Assembly: GCA_029866125.1 (NCBI GenBank)
Contig: JARWZZ010000010.1
Coordinates: 41,189 to 105,188 of the forward strand
From: Limnobacter sp.
GTDB lineage: Bacteria > Pseudomonadota > Gammaproteobacteria > Burkholderiales > Burkholderiaceae_B
Length of the DNA: 64,000 nucleotides
Direction of reading: 5' to 3'
The notes beneath the pieces were generated by a model that did no database searches, had not been told where the DNA came from, and saw only the letters and a list, made by a program, of their open reading frames with translations. Made by a program: the position numbers and the translations under genes. This document shows positions 17,705 through 26,274 of this stretch, one piece after another; the first letter of the stretch is position 1; every line of letters starts with the position of its first letter.

Positions 17705-18496
17705 ATGCGCCGCGTGGTATTTAATCAAAAGGGTGGGGTGGGCAAATCCACCATCACAGCAAACTTGGCTGCCATATCAGCCGCAAAAGGTCTCCGTACT
17801 TTGTTGATCGACCTTGATCCGCAAGGTAACAGCTCCCAGTATGTGTTGGGTAAAGACAATGCTGCACCCGAGCTGACTTTGGCTGACTTTTTCGACCAAG
17901 CGCTGAACTTCAAAATTCGCCCCAAAAAGTGCATTGAGTTTGTGACGGAATCCCCTTACGAAAACTTGGACGTACTGGCCAGCCACCCGGCCTTGGAAGA
18001 ACTACAAGTGAAGCTGGAAAGCCGCTACAAAATTTTCAAGTTGCGCGAGGGCTTGGACGAATTGCAGTCCGAATACGATGCGATTTACATCGACACACCG
18101 CCCGCGTTGAACTTCTTTTCACGGTCTGCGCTGATTGCTTGCAACAGTGTGTTGATTCCGTTTGATTGTGATGACTTTTCCCGCAAAGCCTTGTACAGCT
18201 TGATGGATGCGCTGAATGAAATTCGTTCTGATCACAACCCCACCTTGGAAGTAGGCGGCATTGTGGTTAACCAGTTTCAGCCACGCGCCAGCTTGCCGCA
18301 GCGTTTGGTGGATGAACTGCGTGCCGAAGGCCTGCCGGTGTTGAACACCTGTTTGTCCCAGTCCATCAAAATCCGCGAAAGCCATGAGGCTTCAGCGCCC
18401 ATGATTCATTTCATGCCCAAGCACAAAGTGTGTTTGGAGTTTTTGGCGCTGGATGAGGAAATTGCGGCTTTGTCAGCGCAACAGAAAGCAGCCTAA
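17705..18496 (+). CDS. ParA family ATPase
   Basis: Deviant Walker A ATPase of 263 residues: FNQKGGVGKSTITANLAA at residues 5-22, IDLDPQGNSSQY for Walker A', and YDAIYIDTPPAL for Walker B. ATG 17705 is used because GAGGAG lies eight bases upstream. ParA proteins move or place plasmids, chromosome origins or large protein complexes. No parB or parS-like gene is next to it, so this is an orphan member (as in chemotaxis, pilus or cellulose positioning systems), not a plasmid partition locus. Confidence 0.9.
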   Translation: MRRVVFNQKGGVGKSTITANLAAISAAKGLRTLLIDLDPQGNSSQYVLGKDNAAPELTLADFFDQALNFKIRPKKCIEFVTESPYENLDVLASHPALEELQVKLESRYKIFKLREGLDELQSEYDAIYIDTPPALNFFSRSALIACNSVLIPFDCDDFSRKALYSLMDALNEIRSDHNPTLEVGGIVVNQFQPRASLPQRLVDELRAEGLPVLNTCLSQSIKIRESHEASAPMIHFMPKHKVCLEFLALDEEIAALSAQQKAA

Positions 18497-18525
18497 TTTG
18501 GTTTTTTCTGGTTAGTCATTCTCGT

Positions 18526-18551
18526 GACGGCGGTTCTAAAAAGCCGCTGTC
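18526..18551 (+). terminator. Hairpin after parA-like gene
   Basis: GACGGCGG / CCGCTGTC, eight pairs with one G-T wobble, ten-base loop, no T tract. Probably the 3' end of the parA-like message. Confidence 0.4.
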
Positions 18552-18612
18552 ATCAAGTTGACACATCCTTTCTTTAAGCTTCCGGTTTGACCAACACTTC
18601 AAGTGAGTCACC

Positions 18613-18741
18613 GTGAAAGCTTATTTCTCAAAGTCATTCTCCAACTCGGTTGCAGCGTATTTTCAGCAACGCAAGCAGCAGCGCCTTCACAACAACATGC
18701 GCAAGCGCTTAAGCCGCTTGGTCAGTTACGGTTTAAGCTAA
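18613..18741 (+). CDS. Possible 42-residue basic protein
   Basis: GTG-started small frame (MKAYFSKSFSNSVAAYFQQ, then QRLHNNMRKRLSRL), strongly basic and with AAGTGAG six bases before the start. It fills most of the 300-base gap between the ParA-like gene and the acylase. No homologue is recognised. The content is compatible with coding but it could be chance. Confidence 0.3.
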   Translation: MKAYFSKSFSNSVAAYFQQRKQQRLHNNMRKRLSRLVSYGLS

Positions 18742-18802
18742 GCCAAACAGACAGTTTATGCAGCGCAGCGCCCATAAACCAGCCGCCCTTAGTTTGCCTT
18801 AA

Positions 18803-21088
18803 TTGTTTCAAACGCCCGAGCCCCTTCAAGGGGCAACCTCCCGCAGTGTGGTGCGCCTTGTTGGCCGCATCCTCACCCGCTTGTTCAATCGCTTGGGTTG
18901 GTTGTCCGTTCGATACCCCAGTTTGACTTTGCAAGACCGTTTGGCTGAGTTCAAAGCCATCAGCCTTCCGCTCGAGCCCTCAACAACCCTCCGTTTTAAC
19001 TCGCATTTTGTGCCTTATATACAGGCCCAGACCGACGTGCAGGCAGCCATTGCGCTGGGGGCAATCACCGAGTTTCAGCGCGGCCCGCAGTTGCAATTTT
19101 TTAAGCGATTGGCCCAAGGCCGTTTGTCTGAAATGGGTGGCCGGCAGTTTGTGGACATGGACCATTTGCTGCGCTTGTTGAATTTTGGGCACGCGGCTGA
19201 GGAAATATGGAAGCTGATGCCGCAGGAAAGTAAGGGGTGGGTTGAGGGTTTTGTACAAGGTCTCAATGCCGTGCAGTCGCAGCGCCGCCGGGCGGTGGAT
19301 GAGCGCTTGATGGCCATCAAGCCCGAGCCTTACACCCCGCAGGATATTTTGCTGTTTGGGCGGCTGGCGGGGGCGGATGTCAATTGGCCGATTTACTTTT
19401 CCCTGATCGAGCACCATTTGCATGGCGATTGGTTGGCCTGGTGGGACACCCTCAAACGCGTAGGTGCGGGGGTAGCCAACAGCTTTGAGGACTCTGCTGC
19501 AGCGCCGTCGCCAAGCGCCGCACAATCTGTGTCTGCCTTACTCAACAGCATTTCAAGGTCGGGCAGCAATTCATTTGCATTAAGCGGCTTGCGTACCCAA
19601 AGCGGCGCCCCCCTGTTGGCCAATGATCCGCATTTGGGCCAGCACCTGCCCAATGTGTGGATGATGGTGGGTATACAAAGCCCCAGTTACCGTTGCGTGG
19701 GTTTGATGTTTCCCGGTGTGCCGGTGTTGGGTTTGGGGCGTAACCCCGATTTGGCGTGGGGTGGCACCAACCTGCGGTCTGCCTCTTCCGATGTGGTGCA
19801 ATTGGATGCAGGTGCGCTATGCACAGAACAAACCACCCAAATTAAGGTGCGCTGGGGCTGGGCGCGGCAGCGCAAGCTAAGTTGGTCTGCCCACGGCCCG
19901 GTGCTGACTGATTGCTCGGCCTTGGGCAAAATGGTGGCCCCCAACCGATTGGCTTTGCGGTGGGCGGGCCATTGGCCGACGGATGAAATTTCATGCTTTT
20001 TAAAAGCCATGCGGTCGCAGACGGTGCAGCAGTTACACGAGGCCATGGCTGGCGTGGGCGTAACGCCCCTGAATGTGCTGGGTGTGGATTCGCAAGGCAA
20101 TATTGGCCATGTGCTGGCGGCTACATTGCCCCAACGTGTGGATTTTCCTGAGCACCATTGGGTGTTGGGCGAGGAGGCGGCCCACCAAATTTGGGGCAGC
20201 AAGGTGTGCGCGTCTGACTTACCCCGCATCATCAATCCGCCAGAAGGCTACTTGGTGTCGGCCAACAACAGGCCCTCGCAAGCTGCGCGGGTGGGGTTTT
20301 TGTTCAGCGGCGACGACCGTATTCTCAGGGCCCGGCAGTTGCTTTCTGCGCGCGAGCGGTTTAGCGCCCAGCAGCTTCAGCAGGCTCAGCTGGATACCAC
20401 CTCCCCCTTGGCTCAAGCGTTAGCCCACGGTTTGGCAGGGCTGTGCAGCCAATACGCCCAAACTTTGCCGCAGCACACCTTTTGCCAAAGCCTTAAAATT
20501 TGGGATGGTTCCTATTCTGCCGACAACCACGCAGCGCTGCAGTTTGAATGTGTGTTAACCGAGTTGGTGCGCAAGTTGGCCCAACACAAAGGTTACCCCG
20601 GCATACCTGCCTTGATGGAGCAGTGGGCGTACCTCACAGGCTCATTTCTCGATGAGTTGATGCAAGTTCACAGCGAGCTGCTGCGGCTTTGGATTCCACA
20701 ATCCATCGACCACGCTGACCACAACGCCCAGCGTTGGCAAATGTGGGGCAACCTGCACAAGGTGCGCCTGCGTCATGTATTGGGGTACAGCCGGGTGCTG
20801 GGCAAGTTGTTTTCTAGCCGTAGCTTCCCAGCTGCAGGGTCGCGTGAAACCCTCATGAAAAATGCACACAACTTGATTCGCGGTTTTGATGAAACCAGTT
20901 ATGGGTCGCAAAGCCGCCATTTGTCCGACATGTCTGATTTGGATTCCAACTTCTTCGTGTTGTTGGGCGGGCAAGATGGCTGGGTGGGTAGCCAGTTGAT
21001 GCAGGACCAAATTCCGTTGTGGCGCTCTCGCCAATCCATACAAATGCCCCTACGCAGCGAAACCATCGACAAGCTGTTCCCACATTAA
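18803..21088 (+). CDS. Penicillin acylase family (S45) Ntn-hydrolase
   Basis: A 761-residue member of the penicillin amidase family. The N-terminal part has the alpha-chain pattern; around residue 252 GSNSFALSGLRTQSGAPLLANDPHLG marks the start of the beta chain, the Ser after Gly being the nucleophile freed by self-cleavage. NPDLAWGGTN and HLPNVWMM are family segments. Homologues cleave amides such as penicillin side chains or acyl-homoserine lactones; the substrate here is unknown. The start is uncertain (TTG 18803, or GTG codons about 50 bases later), and no signal peptide is seen, although most family members are exported. That may mean a cytoplasmic form or a missed start. Confidence 0.85.
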   Translation: MFQTPEPLQGATSRSVVRLVGRILTRLFNRLGWLSVRYPSLTLQDRLAEFKAISLPLEPSTTLRFNSHFVPYIQAQTDVQAAIALGAITEFQRGPQLQFFKRLAQGRLSEMGGRQFVDMDHLLRLLNFGHAAEEIWKLMPQESKGWVEGFVQGLNAVQSQRRRAVDERLMAIKPEPYTPQDILLFGRLAGADVNWPIYFSLIEHHLHGDWLAWWDTLKRVGAGVANSFEDSAAAPSPSAAQSVSALLNSISRSGSNSFALSGLRTQSGAPLLANDPHLGQHLPNVWMMVGIQSPSYRCVGLMFPGVPVLGLGRNPDLAWGGTNLRSASSDVVQLDAGALCTEQTTQIKVRWGWARQRKLSWSAHGPVLTDCSALGKMVAPNRLALRWAGHWPTDEISCFLKAMRSQTVQQLHEAMAGVGVTPLNVLGVDSQGNIGHVLAATLPQRVDFPEHHWVLGEEAAHQIWGSKVCASDLPRIINPPEGYLVSANNRPSQAARVGFLFSGDDRILRARQLLSARERFSAQQLQQAQLDTTSPLAQALAHGLAGLCSQYAQTLPQHTFCQSLKIWDGSYSADNHAALQFECVLTELVRKLAQHKGYPGIPALMEQWAYLTGSFLDELMQVHSELLRLWIPQSIDHADHNAQRWQMWGNLHKVRLRHVLGYSRVLGKLFSSRSFPAAGSRETLMKNAHNLIRGFDETSYGSQSRHLSDMSDLDSNFFVLLGGQDGWVGSQLMQDQIPLWRSRQSIQMPLRSETIDKLFPH

Positions 21089-21205
21089 CCCATTTGTGTA
21101 TGCACCAATGCGGTTCATCTTCTGGCATTGAACTTGCTAAAAATGGAGTATCAGAAGTCACAAAAATACCCCATAAAAACAAGTAAGCAAGGAGCTCGAA
21201 GCAAG

Positions 21206-21604
21206 ATGACCTCAATACTGGTGGTCGATCCAGACTTGGATCGTCGACAGCGCATGGAAAAAGAGCTGCAAGACTGCAATCAGTTTGGCAGAGTCTATGC
21301 CTGTGAGGGTTTGCTGACAGCGACAGATTTGGTCCATGATGAAGACATCAAAGTGCTACTGATTGACCGTGGCGTGGCCGAAAGCGCACCGTATTGGACT
21401 GAGTTCAAGGAATCGCATCCGCAAATGGGGTATGTGTTGGTGTCGGACTCAGACCAAGCAGTGGGCAGCCAGGTGCTGAGTCAGCTCGGTGTACACGCCC
21501 AAACCAGCCGCAGCGCCACGCCAGTGGAGTGGGTAACCAGCATTGCCAAAGCCTTGGTCAATCGATTGAAGCCGCAATCACTTAAGAAGTGGCTAAAAGA
21601 CTGA
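21206..21604 (+). CDS. Degenerate response-regulator receiver protein
   Basis: A 132-residue single-domain protein, start ATG 21206 with AAGGAG eleven bases upstream. The fold is that of a CheY-like receiver: ILVVDPDLDRRQRME for the acidic pocket, VLLIDRGVAES with the putative phospho-accepting Asp, and YVLVSDSD for the switch Ser. The conserved Lys of beta5 appears missing (HAQTSRSATPVEW), so phosphorylation may be altered or absent. It follows the acylase and could be linked to the Tad pair downstream, where atypical receivers (TadZ-like) are common. That link is a guess. Confidence 0.65.
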   Translation: MTSILVVDPDLDRRQRMEKELQDCNQFGRVYACEGLLTATDLVHDEDIKVLLIDRGVAESAPYWTEFKESHPQMGYVLVSDSDQAVGSQVLSQLGVHAQTSRSATPVEWVTSIAKALVNRLKPQSLKKWLKD

Positions 21605-21652
21605 GCTGACTTATTTAATTACTTCCCGGTTTGAAGTCTGAACCGTATCATA

Positions 21653-21679
21653 TAGAGTGATACCAATTAGAGTGATACC
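21653..21679. repeat. 12-base direct repeat
   Basis: TAGAGTGATACC occurs at 21653 and 21668, 15 bases apart, in the leader of the tadG-like gene. The periodicity suits two binding sites for one regulator. Confidence 0.5.
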
Positions 21680-21742
21680 GAATGGATGCTGCGTAGCATG
21701 CCAGCGAGGTTATTGAACGAAGTCAATCGAAGAAGTCTATGA

Positions 21743-23410
21743 ATGAAGCCGAGTAAGCATCAGTCTGGTGCAACTATTATTTTCACCGCCTTTGCTTTGC
21801 TGATGGCCTTGGGGGCCCTTGGCGTATTGGGTGTGGGTCAGTCGGTTTGGGAGCGCGAAAAAGCCCAGCGCATGGTCGATTTGGCTTCGATGGCCGCAGC
21901 CACGCAATTGGATGATGGCCCCGAATTCCCCTTGGGCTTGGAAGTTGCCGTGCGCAACGGGCTGCTGCCAGCCGACCAATTGATATTTACCTGCCTGGCC
22001 AATGGCCAACTCACCAACAATTGCAGCGAAGCCAACACCGCCCGGGCGGTGCTTACACGGACTATTCGCCCCTATTTCATTCCAATTGACCAGCAAGTGA
22101 AGGTGGAGGCAGAAGCCACTTTGGCCCCTGTGGTGACGGGCCTGATTACCAGCGAGCTGGCCAATATTTCCACCAATCAAAGCACCTTTCTTAACCAAAT
22201 TTTGCGCACCCTACCGGGCGGTGCCAACTTAAACTTAACCGCAGCTAACTTTCAAAGCTTGTTGGGGGCCAATTTGCAGGTGCCCCTGGTGGGCTTGGCT
22301 GGCGAATTGAATGCGGGTAGCCTCTCCCAGCTGGTCAGTTTGAATGTGAATGCGGGCAATTTGCTGAATGAGTCCTTGGCGATTGCCCAAGGCAACCCGG
22401 CTGAAATCACCGCAGCGCAAGGGGTGCTGGGCCAGCTGCAGCCTGTTTTAAGTGGAGTGAATCTCAACTTTGCTGATGTGGTGGCCATGACTTTAGAAAA
22501 CCAAAGCCAGGGTTTGTTGAACTTTCGTTTTGGTGATTTGGCCTTGGCAACCCTGTTGAATTCGGCCCAAGGCAACACGATTAGCCTATCGGGCGCGCAA
22601 TTGGGTTTGGTTGGTTTTGGTCTTGATTTAAAAATGACTTTGTTGCAAGCCCCACAGGTTTTTATTGGTCGCAAGTTGCCGGGTAAATCTCCCATCGCCC
22701 AAGGCGAAACTTCTCAAGTGGGAATCAGGGCAACCATCAGTGGTTTGAGTGTATTGGGTTTGTCGCTGGCCAATATTGAGTTGGATACCAAGGTGGCGGG
22801 CGGTTTTGCCCGTGTAGATGAGCTGGAGTGCCGCATCCCCCGGACCAACAATTCCCTCACCATGACGGTGCAACCCTCCGTGACTTCCACCTGCGTGACC
22901 TCACCGGGTGCGGTTGCAAGCAGCCAATTTACAGGCGCCAACCCGCTTTTAACTTGCCCCGCTGCAGGCGCAAGTTTGATCAACTCGGCGGTGGCGTCGG
23001 TTACCGTGAAGGGCAGCGCAAACGTACAACCCAACTCCAGCCAGTTTACCTTTGATGGCCCTGCACCCTACAGGGAAACTGTGCCAACCAATGTGGGGTC
23101 AACCCTGCAAAACACCTTCAGTAACATCAATTTAACAACCAATGCGACCGTGTTCGGTTCTAGCACGGGGTCGGGTGGATTGGGCCTTGGTGTAATCAAA
23201 AATAACACAGGTCTAGGGTTGGGTCTTGGCGGCACTACTCTCCTTGATGCAACAGCTTTAACCAGTGGTGTAAATTCCATTTTAAGGGCTACATTTGGCC
23301 AAATTGGTGCAGTACTGGATGATACTTTGGGCACGCTTGGCGTGTCTTTGAACAATGTGGATGTAAGCATTCAAAGTGTGGACTGCCAGGCGGCGGTTCT
23401 CACCAAATAG
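21743..23410 (+). CDS. TadG-like Flp pilus assembly protein
   Basis: A 555-residue protein with an N-terminal pilin-like start: QSGATIIFTAFALLMALGALGVLGVGQ is a single membrane segment preceded by a Gly after a basic stretch, then EREKAQRMVDLASMAAA, as in TadG/TadE-like proteins. The rest is Asn, Gly, Leu and Val-rich and likely extracytoplasmic beta structure. It lacks a recognisable von Willebrand domain, common in true TadG. With the TadE-like gene seven bases downstream it forms a pair; no tadA/B/C or rcp genes are in the window. Confidence 0.75.
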   Translation: MKPSKHQSGATIIFTAFALLMALGALGVLGVGQSVWEREKAQRMVDLASMAAATQLDDGPEFPLGLEVAVRNGLLPADQLIFTCLANGQLTNNCSEANTARAVLTRTIRPYFIPIDQQVKVEAEATLAPVVTGLITSELANISTNQSTFLNQILRTLPGGANLNLTAANFQSLLGANLQVPLVGLAGELNAGSLSQLVSLNVNAGNLLNESLAIAQGNPAEITAAQGVLGQLQPVLSGVNLNFADVVAMTLENQSQGLLNFRFGDLALATLLNSAQGNTISLSGAQLGLVGFGLDLKMTLLQAPQVFIGRKLPGKSPIAQGETSQVGIRATISGLSVLGLSLANIELDTKVAGGFARVDELECRIPRTNNSLTMTVQPSVTSTCVTSPGAVASSQFTGANPLLTCPAAGASLINSAVASVTVKGSANVQPNSSQFTFDGPAPYRETVPTNVGSTLQNTFSNINLTTNATVFGSSTGSGGLGLGVIKNNTGLGLGLGGTTLLDATALTSGVNSILRATFGQIGAVLDDTLGTLGVSLNNVDVSIQSVDCQAAVLTK

Positions 23411-23420
23411 GTGGTGAGTG

Positions 23421-23900
23421 ATGATGAGTCAAGTTTTACAGAAATTGAAAGTCGCCTCTGTGAAAGGCAAATCGGGCAAACAAAAAGGAGCCAGCGCGAT
23501 TGAGTTTGCATTGGTTGCTCCCGTGTTTTTGTTTATCACATTTGCGCTGATTGAATATGCAGTTATTTTTGGCGCGTTGTATTGCTTAAACTCCGCCACA
23601 GCTGAGGCCGCGCGGCGTACCACGGTGTTTCAGGCTGGGTTTGATGAGGCCAATTACAAAACTTTTGCTGACACAGCACTCAGCAGCGCTTTGCCCGATT
23701 ACATCAGCATATTCAAAACACATGTCACCTTGGCCACCACTTTGGAAGATTGCGGCACTGAGCGTTGTATCCGCTTTAAAGCCACCTATGGTAACTACGC
23801 TGCCAATCCGCTGATTTTCCATTTTCCCGATTTCCTATTGCCGGGTAATTTGGTGTCAGAGAGCGTGGCTCGCATTGAGGTGGACCCCTTTTCCAATTAA
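23421..23900 (+). CDS. TadE-like pilus assembly protein
   Basis: 159 residues with a TadE-type N-terminus: KQKGASAIEFALVAPVFLFITFALIEYAVIFG, where Gly-Ala and Glu at +5 of the hydrophobic segment are the prepilin-like cleavage and recognition residues. A periplasmic part with two Cys (LEDCGTERCIRF) follows, possibly a disulfide. AGGTGG lies six bases before ATG 23421. It is co-transcribed with the tadG-like gene, and the two probably form a minor pilus complex or an orphan secretion accessory. Confidence 0.8.
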   Translation: MMSQVLQKLKVASVKGKSGKQKGASAIEFALVAPVFLFITFALIEYAVIFGALYCLNSATAEAARRTTVFQAGFDEANYKTFADTALSSALPDYISIFKTHVTLATTLEDCGTERCIRFKATYGNYAANPLIFHFPDFLLPGNLVSESVARIEVDPFSN

Positions 23901-23931
23901 AAAAAGGCTGCTTGATTGAATACAAGCAGCC
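23899..23931 (-). terminator. Rho-independent terminator
   Basis: GGCTGCTTG / CAAGCAGCC nine-base stem, followed on the minus strand by seven T. It ends the His-rich protein gene and may also stop the tad pair. Confidence 0.75.
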
Positions 23932-23951
23932 CAAGGGGTGAACTTTCATTG

Positions 23952-23987
23952 ACTGAGCAGACTGAGCAGACTGAGCAGACTGAGTAC
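23952..23987. repeat. 9-base tandem repeat
   Basis: Three perfect copies of ACTGAGCAG and a fourth ACTGAGTAC, between the terminator and the stop of the His-rich gene. Non-coding and likely prone to length change. Confidence 0.8.
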
Positions 23988-24012
23988 CACATTCACTCAG
24001 CAATATCGCCTT

Positions 24013-24603
24013 TCAGTCATCCCGGCCGTGACCTCTTCCATGGCCGCGGTCATGGTGCTTGTCGTGATGTTTGTCATGATGTTTGTCATAGTGACGTTCT
24101 TCACGGTAGTGGCTGCGATCATCGTCCCGGTTGTCGTTTCGGTAGTATCTGCGGTCATCACGCCCATAAACACGGTCACCACCTCGGCGGTCATCGCCGT
24201 AAACCCGTGTTTCAGTGCGATAGATGTAGCGGGGCTCAATGTAGCTGGGGCGGAAGTTGCGGTACTCATCGGAGCGAACGAAGTAAACCGGAGTTTCACA
24301 GGCTCCATAGGCGCGGCAGTGTCTGCCCCAATTGCGTGCATGACCGGGTGGCACGTGCAGGTAAATGGGGTCAATATAACGGCGGGGGCGGTGTATAACA
24401 ACCGGGGAGTCGATGATGATGGCGGGGCTGCGGCGGGCTGAACCAATGTCCACGCGGCCATATACGCCAGGGGACACTTCCCCCCCCACGCCAATTGAAA
24501 TATCAAGCCCGCCTGCCATGGCGGAGGTGCCGCTCAAGCTTGCAAACAAACCTAAGCTGCCAATGATTGTTTTGCTTAGAAATTTCGTAAATCCAATAGT
24601 CAT
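24013..24603 (-). CDS. Secreted protein with His/Asp-rich tail
   Basis: 196 residues with a signal peptide (KTIIGSLGLFASLSGTSAMA) and AAAGGAG ten bases before the ATG. The mature N-terminus is Gly/Ile/Val-rich, the middle has YIDPIYLHVPPGHARNWGRHC...YGACETPVYFV with two Cys, a pattern seen in small periplasmic proteins of Burkholderiales, and the last 80 residues are Arg/Asp/Tyr/His-rich, ending in KHHDKHHDKHHDRGHGRGHG. Such a tail could bind nickel, zinc or copper. No function is known; a metal-buffering or envelope role is a guess. It ends at a strong terminator. Confidence 0.75.
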   Translation of the reverse strand: MTIGFTKFLSKTIIGSLGLFASLSGTSAMAGGLDISIGVGGEVSPGVYGRVDIGSARRSPAIIIDSPVVIHRPRRYIDPIYLHVPPGHARNWGRHCRAYGACETPVYFVRSDEYRNFRPSYIEPRYIYRTETRVYGDDRRGGDRVYGRDDRRYYRNDNRDDDRSHYREERHYDKHHDKHHDKHHDRGHGRGHGRDD

Positions 24604-24684
24604 GGTGTTTTGCTCCTTTGAGTATATGCAGCATTAACGCCCGGTTAATCAATCGGTTGACTCTGGCTTACCTTATTTCAAAGC

Positions 24685-26274
24685 CTATATTCCACCCAGT
24701 GTTTTAAACAGCATAACCCGCATATTGGCCCTGCGTTGGCGTGTATCCAAATAACCTTGTTGTGCGGCAATCCACTGCCTTTGGGTCTCAATCACCACCA
24801 AATAACTATCAATTCCTTGGTTAAAGCGGGCTTCGGCCAACTTGTAGCCATTCTGCGCGTTGCGAATCACAATGGCTCTGGATTCATACTCCCTGCGCAG
24901 GGAGTCTTGTTCGGCCAATACGTCTGCCACTTCTCGAAATGCGGTTTGGATGGATTTTTCGTACTGAGCCAATGCAATTTGCTGGTCTGTTTCCGCCACT
25001 TTGAGATTGGCTAAGTTGCGTCCACCATCAAAAATCGGGATCCGTATTTCTGGCGAGAACAACCAAGTGCGGCTGCCCGACTCAAACAGGCCGTTCAGCG
25101 AGGTGCTGGCGCTGCCCACCTCTGCCGTCAAGCTGATGGAGGGGAAAAACGCGGCACGTGCTGCGCCAATTCTGGCGTTGGATGCTTTGAGTAGCGATTC
25201 CGCTTGTTGCAGGTCAGGCCGATTGAGCAACACGTCTGATTGAACGTCTGCAGGAATGGTGGGCCACACCAAGCGACCTTCGCGAAGGTTGGCCCCGGCT
25301 TTGGCAATTTCCTCCAGTACTTCGTTTTCTGTGGGTTGGGGTATTAGCAAGTCTTTGGGAATGTCGCCGCCCAGCAAAATGCGCAGGGCATTGGTGTTTT
25401 GCTCAAGGCTGCGTTGGGCCTGCGCAAGTGCAATGCGCGCCAACTCCATGTTGTTGCGGGCTAGGCTAAGGTCCAGCTCGGATGAAACACCCAGCTCTTT
25501 CCGTTTGCTGACCAGTTTGAATGCCCTTTGCAAACCGCTCACATTCAGCTGCGCAAGCGTGACTCGGGCCTGATTGGTAGCCAGGTTGATGTCCGCCAGG
25601 GCCACCTCGGCAATCAAACTCAATTTGGCGGCATTCAACGCAGATTCGGTGGCCATGTAACGTTGTAGGGCTTCCTCGTTCAAGCTTCGAATGCGGCCAA
25701 ACAAATCCAGTTCATACGCGGAAAAGCCGATGCTTGCCCGCACGCTTTGGGGCGTGCCGTTGCTTCCACTACCTCCACTTCCACCGCTGCTGCTGTTGTT
25801 TCGGTTATTGCCCAAGGCTTCGGATGTGCGTTGCCGGCTGCCAATTGCACGCCCGTCAATGTCGGGGTAAAAATCAGCTTCCTGCACTTGGTACAAGGCC
25901 CGTGCACGTTCCACATTCAGCACTGCAACCCGGGCATCCCGGTTGTTTTGCAGGGCCAGTTCAATCATTTTTTGCTGGCGAGGTTCGGTAAACACCTTCC
26001 GCCAGCGTTCATCCAGACTGCTTTGCGGGGCTGCAGCAATGTCCAGCGCTTGGGTGTTTTGCCCTGCCACGGTGGTGGAGGCGGGTAGGGTTTGCGGCAG
26101 TTGGGCATCCACTTTTGCGGGGGCGGGGATCATCGGGCTGCATGCAGCCAAGGTGGTCATCCACAGTGTTACCGACAGAGTCACCGACAGTCTGGACAGC
26201 CGTGTGGCGGATTGGGCGTTTTTCATTGGCTGACGCATTGGCTTGTTCATCCGCTCATTCATCTGCTTACTCAT
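24685..26274 (-). CDS. Outer-membrane factor of RND efflux pump (NodT/OprM family)
   Basis: TolC-type outer-membrane channel of 529 residues. Start ATG 26274, preceded by AGGAGGG and overlapping the end of the pump gene by eight bases. It is a lipoprotein: [10 protein letters not shown] carries the lipobox Cys. [31 protein letters not shown] and two similar halves with long amphipathic helices ([45 protein letters not shown]) match the NodT family. It forms the exit duct for the RND pump and adaptor encoded just upstream. Confidence 0.9.
   Translation of the reverse strand: MSKQMNERMNKPMRQPMKNAQSATRLSRLSVTLSVTLWMTTLAACSPMIPAPAKVDAQLPQTLPASTTVAGQNTQALDIAAAPQSSLDERWRKVFTEPRQQKMIELALQNNRDARVAVLNVERARALYQVQEADFYPDIDGRAIGSRQRTSEALGNNRNNSSSGGSGGSGSNGTPQSVRASIGFSAYELDLFGRIRSLNEEALQRYMATESALNAAKLSLIAEVALADINLATNQARVTLAQLNVSGLQRAFKLVSKRKELGVSSELDLSLARNNMELARIALAQAQRSLEQNTNALRILLGGDIPKDLLIPQPTENEVLEEIAKAGANLREGRLVWPTIPADVQSDVLLNRPDLQQAESLLKASNARIGAARAAFFPSISLTAEVGSASTSLNGLFESGSRTWLFSPEIRIPIFDGGRNLANLKVAETDQQIALAQYEKSIQTAFREVADVLAEQDSLRREYESRAIVIRNAQNGYKLAEARFNQGIDSYLVVIETQRQWIAAQQGYLDTRQRRANMRVMLFKTLGGI

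Noticed and set aside
23952..23987. Tandem repeat considered as a CRISPR fragment
   Set aside because: The 9-base units have no spacers; nothing in the window resembles a CRISPR array.
23916..24398. Plus-strand frame antisense to the His-rich protein
   Set aside because: It exists because the antisense of His/Asp-rich codons is stop-poor; it begins in a tandem repeat and has no ribosome site.
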